Shown here piece by piece: positions 62,405-64,000 of a stretch of DNA of 64,000 bases. This stretch comes from Marinobacter sp. SS13-12. GTDB lineage: Bacteria; Pseudomonadota; Gammaproteobacteria; Pseudomonadales; Oleiphilaceae. The notes under the pieces were generated by a model. The model had not been told where the DNA came from and made no database searches. It saw nothing but the letters and a program-made list of their open reading frames with translations. A program made the position numbers and the translations under genes. Within the stretch, counting starts at the first letter, position 1, and the number at the start of each line of letters is the position of its first letter. The DNA is taken from the NCBI RefSeq assembly GCF_030227115.1, contig NZ_JASSUA010000003.1:372001-436000 (forward strand), read 5' to 3'.

Positions 62405-63720
62405 GCCACGTTCAGCTCCGCTTCAAAACCGTCCTGCCGTCCTGTTGCCGGTGACTGCAAATGCAATGTCATACCTGCACCTGTGGCAATCGCGTCTGCA
62501 ATGGCCAGGCCCAGGCCGGAACCCGTCGCATCTGTTTTTGAGCGTGCAAACCGGTTCCTTAACCGGGCAAGCTGGTCCTGAGGCACTAGGTTACCGCCAT
62601 TGCTCACCCTCAACGTTCCATCCGCTGCCATGCTGATCTCAACTTGCTGTTCGGGGGAGCCATGCTTTAGCGCATTCTCAATCAGGTTACGAACAAGGAT
62701 GGCGAAGGCATCGGGATCGAGGAAGGAGTTCACTTCGCTCTCGGGCAGGGTCAGCGTCATTCGTCCTGGTGCGTGGCTCTCAAAATCACCGACAATCATT
62801 GCCAGTATGGGCACAAGATCGTGCCGGTTCTGTGATATGGCGCCGGCTCCTTCGGCTTTCGCCAGTTCGAGCAGCTTTCCGGACAGGACCGACAGGCTGC
62901 GCAGAGATTTCTCAATATCGGCAACATCAGCTTTCAGTTGGTCACTTTGAACCCGGGTTTTCAGCCGCTGCACTTTGGCCAGTGCTGTTGCCAGTGGTGT
63001 CCTCAATTCATGGGCACTGTTCGCCGTAAAACTCCGTTCTGTCTCCAGCGCGCGGTGTAACCGTTCCAGCAGCCGGTTGACGGCCAGGGCAATAGGTTCA
63101 AATTCCTGTGGTAACTGATCCCCGGCAACAGGTGAGAGATCTCCGGCGCCACGGAATTCTATGGACTGCTGGAAATCGACAACCTTGCGCAAGGAAAGCC
63201 GGACGATCCACCAGATACCCAGCAGGCTGACCGGGATCAGGAAGGTTAAAGGCATCAGCAATGCCAGGCCTGCTTCCAGCGCGGCTTCACGGCGGTGAGC
63301 CAGAGGTTCGGCTACCTCGAGGTAGATAGTCTCGCTGACGGCCGATGCTCCGTATATCCGGTGTGTCGACGTGTTCGAGAAGCCTTCCTGTGGCAATGGG
63401 CCAAAAACCCCGGGATCGGCGTCGTGAGACTGGAGCAGGAGGTTGCCTTGCCGGTCTCTGACCAGGTAAGTGAGGTATTCGTCGTGGTCTTTCAGGGCAG
63501 GGGCCCTTTGATTACTGGCTCCGTTTTCCCGGTTCAGGATGTCGGTGACGGCCAGCGGCAGAATGCGTTGCGCGGTTTCTTCAAGGGCGCTGTCAAACAC
63601 TTCATTCATTTCGTGCTGCGCCACGAGTCCGGAAGCGGTAACGCCTAGCAGCCAGAGCAGGGTGACTCCGAGCGTGAGGCCGATGCCCAGGCTTTTCTGT
63701 AAGCTGGTTTTATTGGTCAT
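62395..63720 (-). CDS. sensor histidine kinase (QseC/PmrB-like)
   Basis: A 441-residue membrane kinase. Two helices (about 12-32 and 145-170) flank a periplasmic sensor; a HAMP-like linker; HisKA with His in NSAHELRTPLATALAK; HATPase with NLIENALKHG and GSGLGLAIADAIA. Pairs with the OmpR-type regulator encoded just upstream (overlap 11 bases) and with the AraC gene downstream (overlap 10 bases). Confidence 0.9.
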   Translation of the reverse strand: MTNKTSLQKSLGIGLTLGVTLLWLLGVTASGLVAQHEMNEVFDSALEETAQRILPLAVTDILNRENGASNQRAPALKDHDEYLTYLVRDRQGNLLLQSHDADPGVFGPLPQEGFSNTSTHRIYGASAVSETIYLEVAEPLAHRREAALEAGLALLMPLTFLIPVSLLGIWWIVRLSLRKVVDFQQSIEFRGAGDLSPVAGDQLPQEFEPIALAVNRLLERLHRALETERSFTANSAHELRTPLATALAKVQRLKTRVQSDQLKADVADIEKSLRSLSVLSGKLLELAKAEGAGAISQNRHDLVPILAMIVGDFESHAPGRMTLTLPESEVNSFLDPDAFAILVRNLIENALKHGSPEQQVEISMAADGTLRVSNGGNLVPQDQLARLRNRFARSKTDATGSGLGLAIADAIATGAGMTLHLQSPATGRQDGFEAELNVACI

Positions 63721-64000
63721 GTGTTTCCAGACGGTAGCCCATGCCCCTGACGGTTACGATCGCGTCCCGCCCCAGTTTTTTGCGCAGACGGCTGACATAG
63801 ACCTCAATGGTGTTACTTTCAATTTCTGCTCCGAAGGCGTAAAGACGATCCTCCAGTTGCGACCGCGATAATAGCATTCCGGGTCGGTGGATGAAGCCCT
63901 CGAACAGGGCCCACTCCCGGGCAGTAAGTTCCACTGGCTGGCCATTGCGACTGATACGGTGATCACCAAGATCGACCTCCAGATCACCCACGCGAATCAG
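63710..64000 (-). CDS. OmpR/PhoB-type response regulator, 5' end outside window
   Basis: Only the C-terminal part is visible (about 96 residues): a winged-helix DNA-binding domain with GDLEVDLGDHRISRNGQPVELTAREWALFEGF, the recognition helix NTIEVYVSRLRKKLG and RGMGYRLE. The frame continues past base 64000, so no start should be placed here; a GTG at 63991 is internal. The receiver lies outside. Its stop overlaps the kinase gene by 11 bases. Confidence 0.9.
   Translation of the reverse strand: MIRVGDLEVDLGDHRISRNGQPVELTAREWALFEGFIHRPGMLLSRSQLEDRLYAFGAEIESNTIEVYVSRLRKKLGRDAIVTVRGMGYRLETHDQ

Noticed and set aside
1..64000. Search for CRISPR arrays, insertion sequences, integrases and rRNA/tRNA genes
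   Set aside because: No regularly spaced repeats, transposase or integrase frames, or rRNA signatures were seen anywhere in the window.

Overview
The window looks like chromosome of a marine gammaproteobacterium of Marinobacter type. This is inferred from the mix of genes: a divergent gspC / gspE-M type II secretion locus, malate:quinone oxidoreductase, a TRAP transporter, an EgtB/EgtD ergothioneine pair, many cyclic-di-GMP and chemotaxis proteins, a moderately high GC content and dense short-overlap operons. It was not checked by a database search. I see no rRNA, tRNA, insertion sequence, integrase, prophage or CRISPR array.

Layout. 1-2.2 kb: the end of an HNH-nuclease gene and a flavin amine oxidase. 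2.3-6.6 kb (minus strand): a YdcH-like protein, a coupled CIA30-like/SDR pair, a ZIP metal transporter, an SDR and a LinB-type haloalkane dehalogenase. 6.8-11.2 kb: a TRAP transporter (dctP-Q-M) and an M17 aminopeptidase. 11.4-14.8 kb: a lipoprotein alpha/beta hydrolase, then a Sco1/CtaG-type cytochrome oxidase assembly pair. 14.9-19.7 kb: three translationally coupled genes (alkyl-DHAP-synthase-like flavoprotein, GlpD-like dehydrogenase, FGGY kinase). 19.7-29.2 kb: type II secretion, with gspC and a LapG-like protease gene on the minus strand and gspE-F-G-H-I-J-K-L-M on the plus strand; gspD and gspO are absent. 29.2-31.3 kb: a GNAT acetyltransferase and glutathione reductase. 31.3-36.4 kb: a TonB-dependent receptor, an orphan substrate-binding protein and a hybrid histidine kinase in one operon. 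36.5-41.5 kb: a degenerate J-domain-like membrane protein, a GntR regulator with an SBF-type transporter, a Baeyer-Villiger-type monooxygenase and a FabH. 41.7-45.4 kb: small proteins, an MFS exporter and a Pro/Glu-rich protein. 45.5-48.5 kb: a chemoreceptor beside a second orphan substrate-binding protein.

48.9-57.7 kb: mqo; a blue-light (LOV)-GGDEF-EAL protein; a divergent pair of a methanogen-output-domain protein and a PAS-GGDEF-EAL protein; and an unusual isocitrate-dehydrogenase homologue whose clasp and catalytic segment is visibly duplicated. 57.8-60.4 kb: egtB-egtD and a ChaB-like protein. 60.5-64 kb (minus strand): a small exported protein, then a response regulator - histidine kinase - membrane-bound AraC regulator operon that runs off the right edge.

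The observations I rate highest are the internally duplicated isocitrate dehydrogenase with catalytic residues split between the copies, the LOV-controlled cyclic-di-GMP enzyme facing a second cyclic-di-GMP operon, two transporter-less substrate-binding proteins each beside a transmembrane signalling protein, and the ether-lipid-like AGPS/GlpD/FGGY operon.
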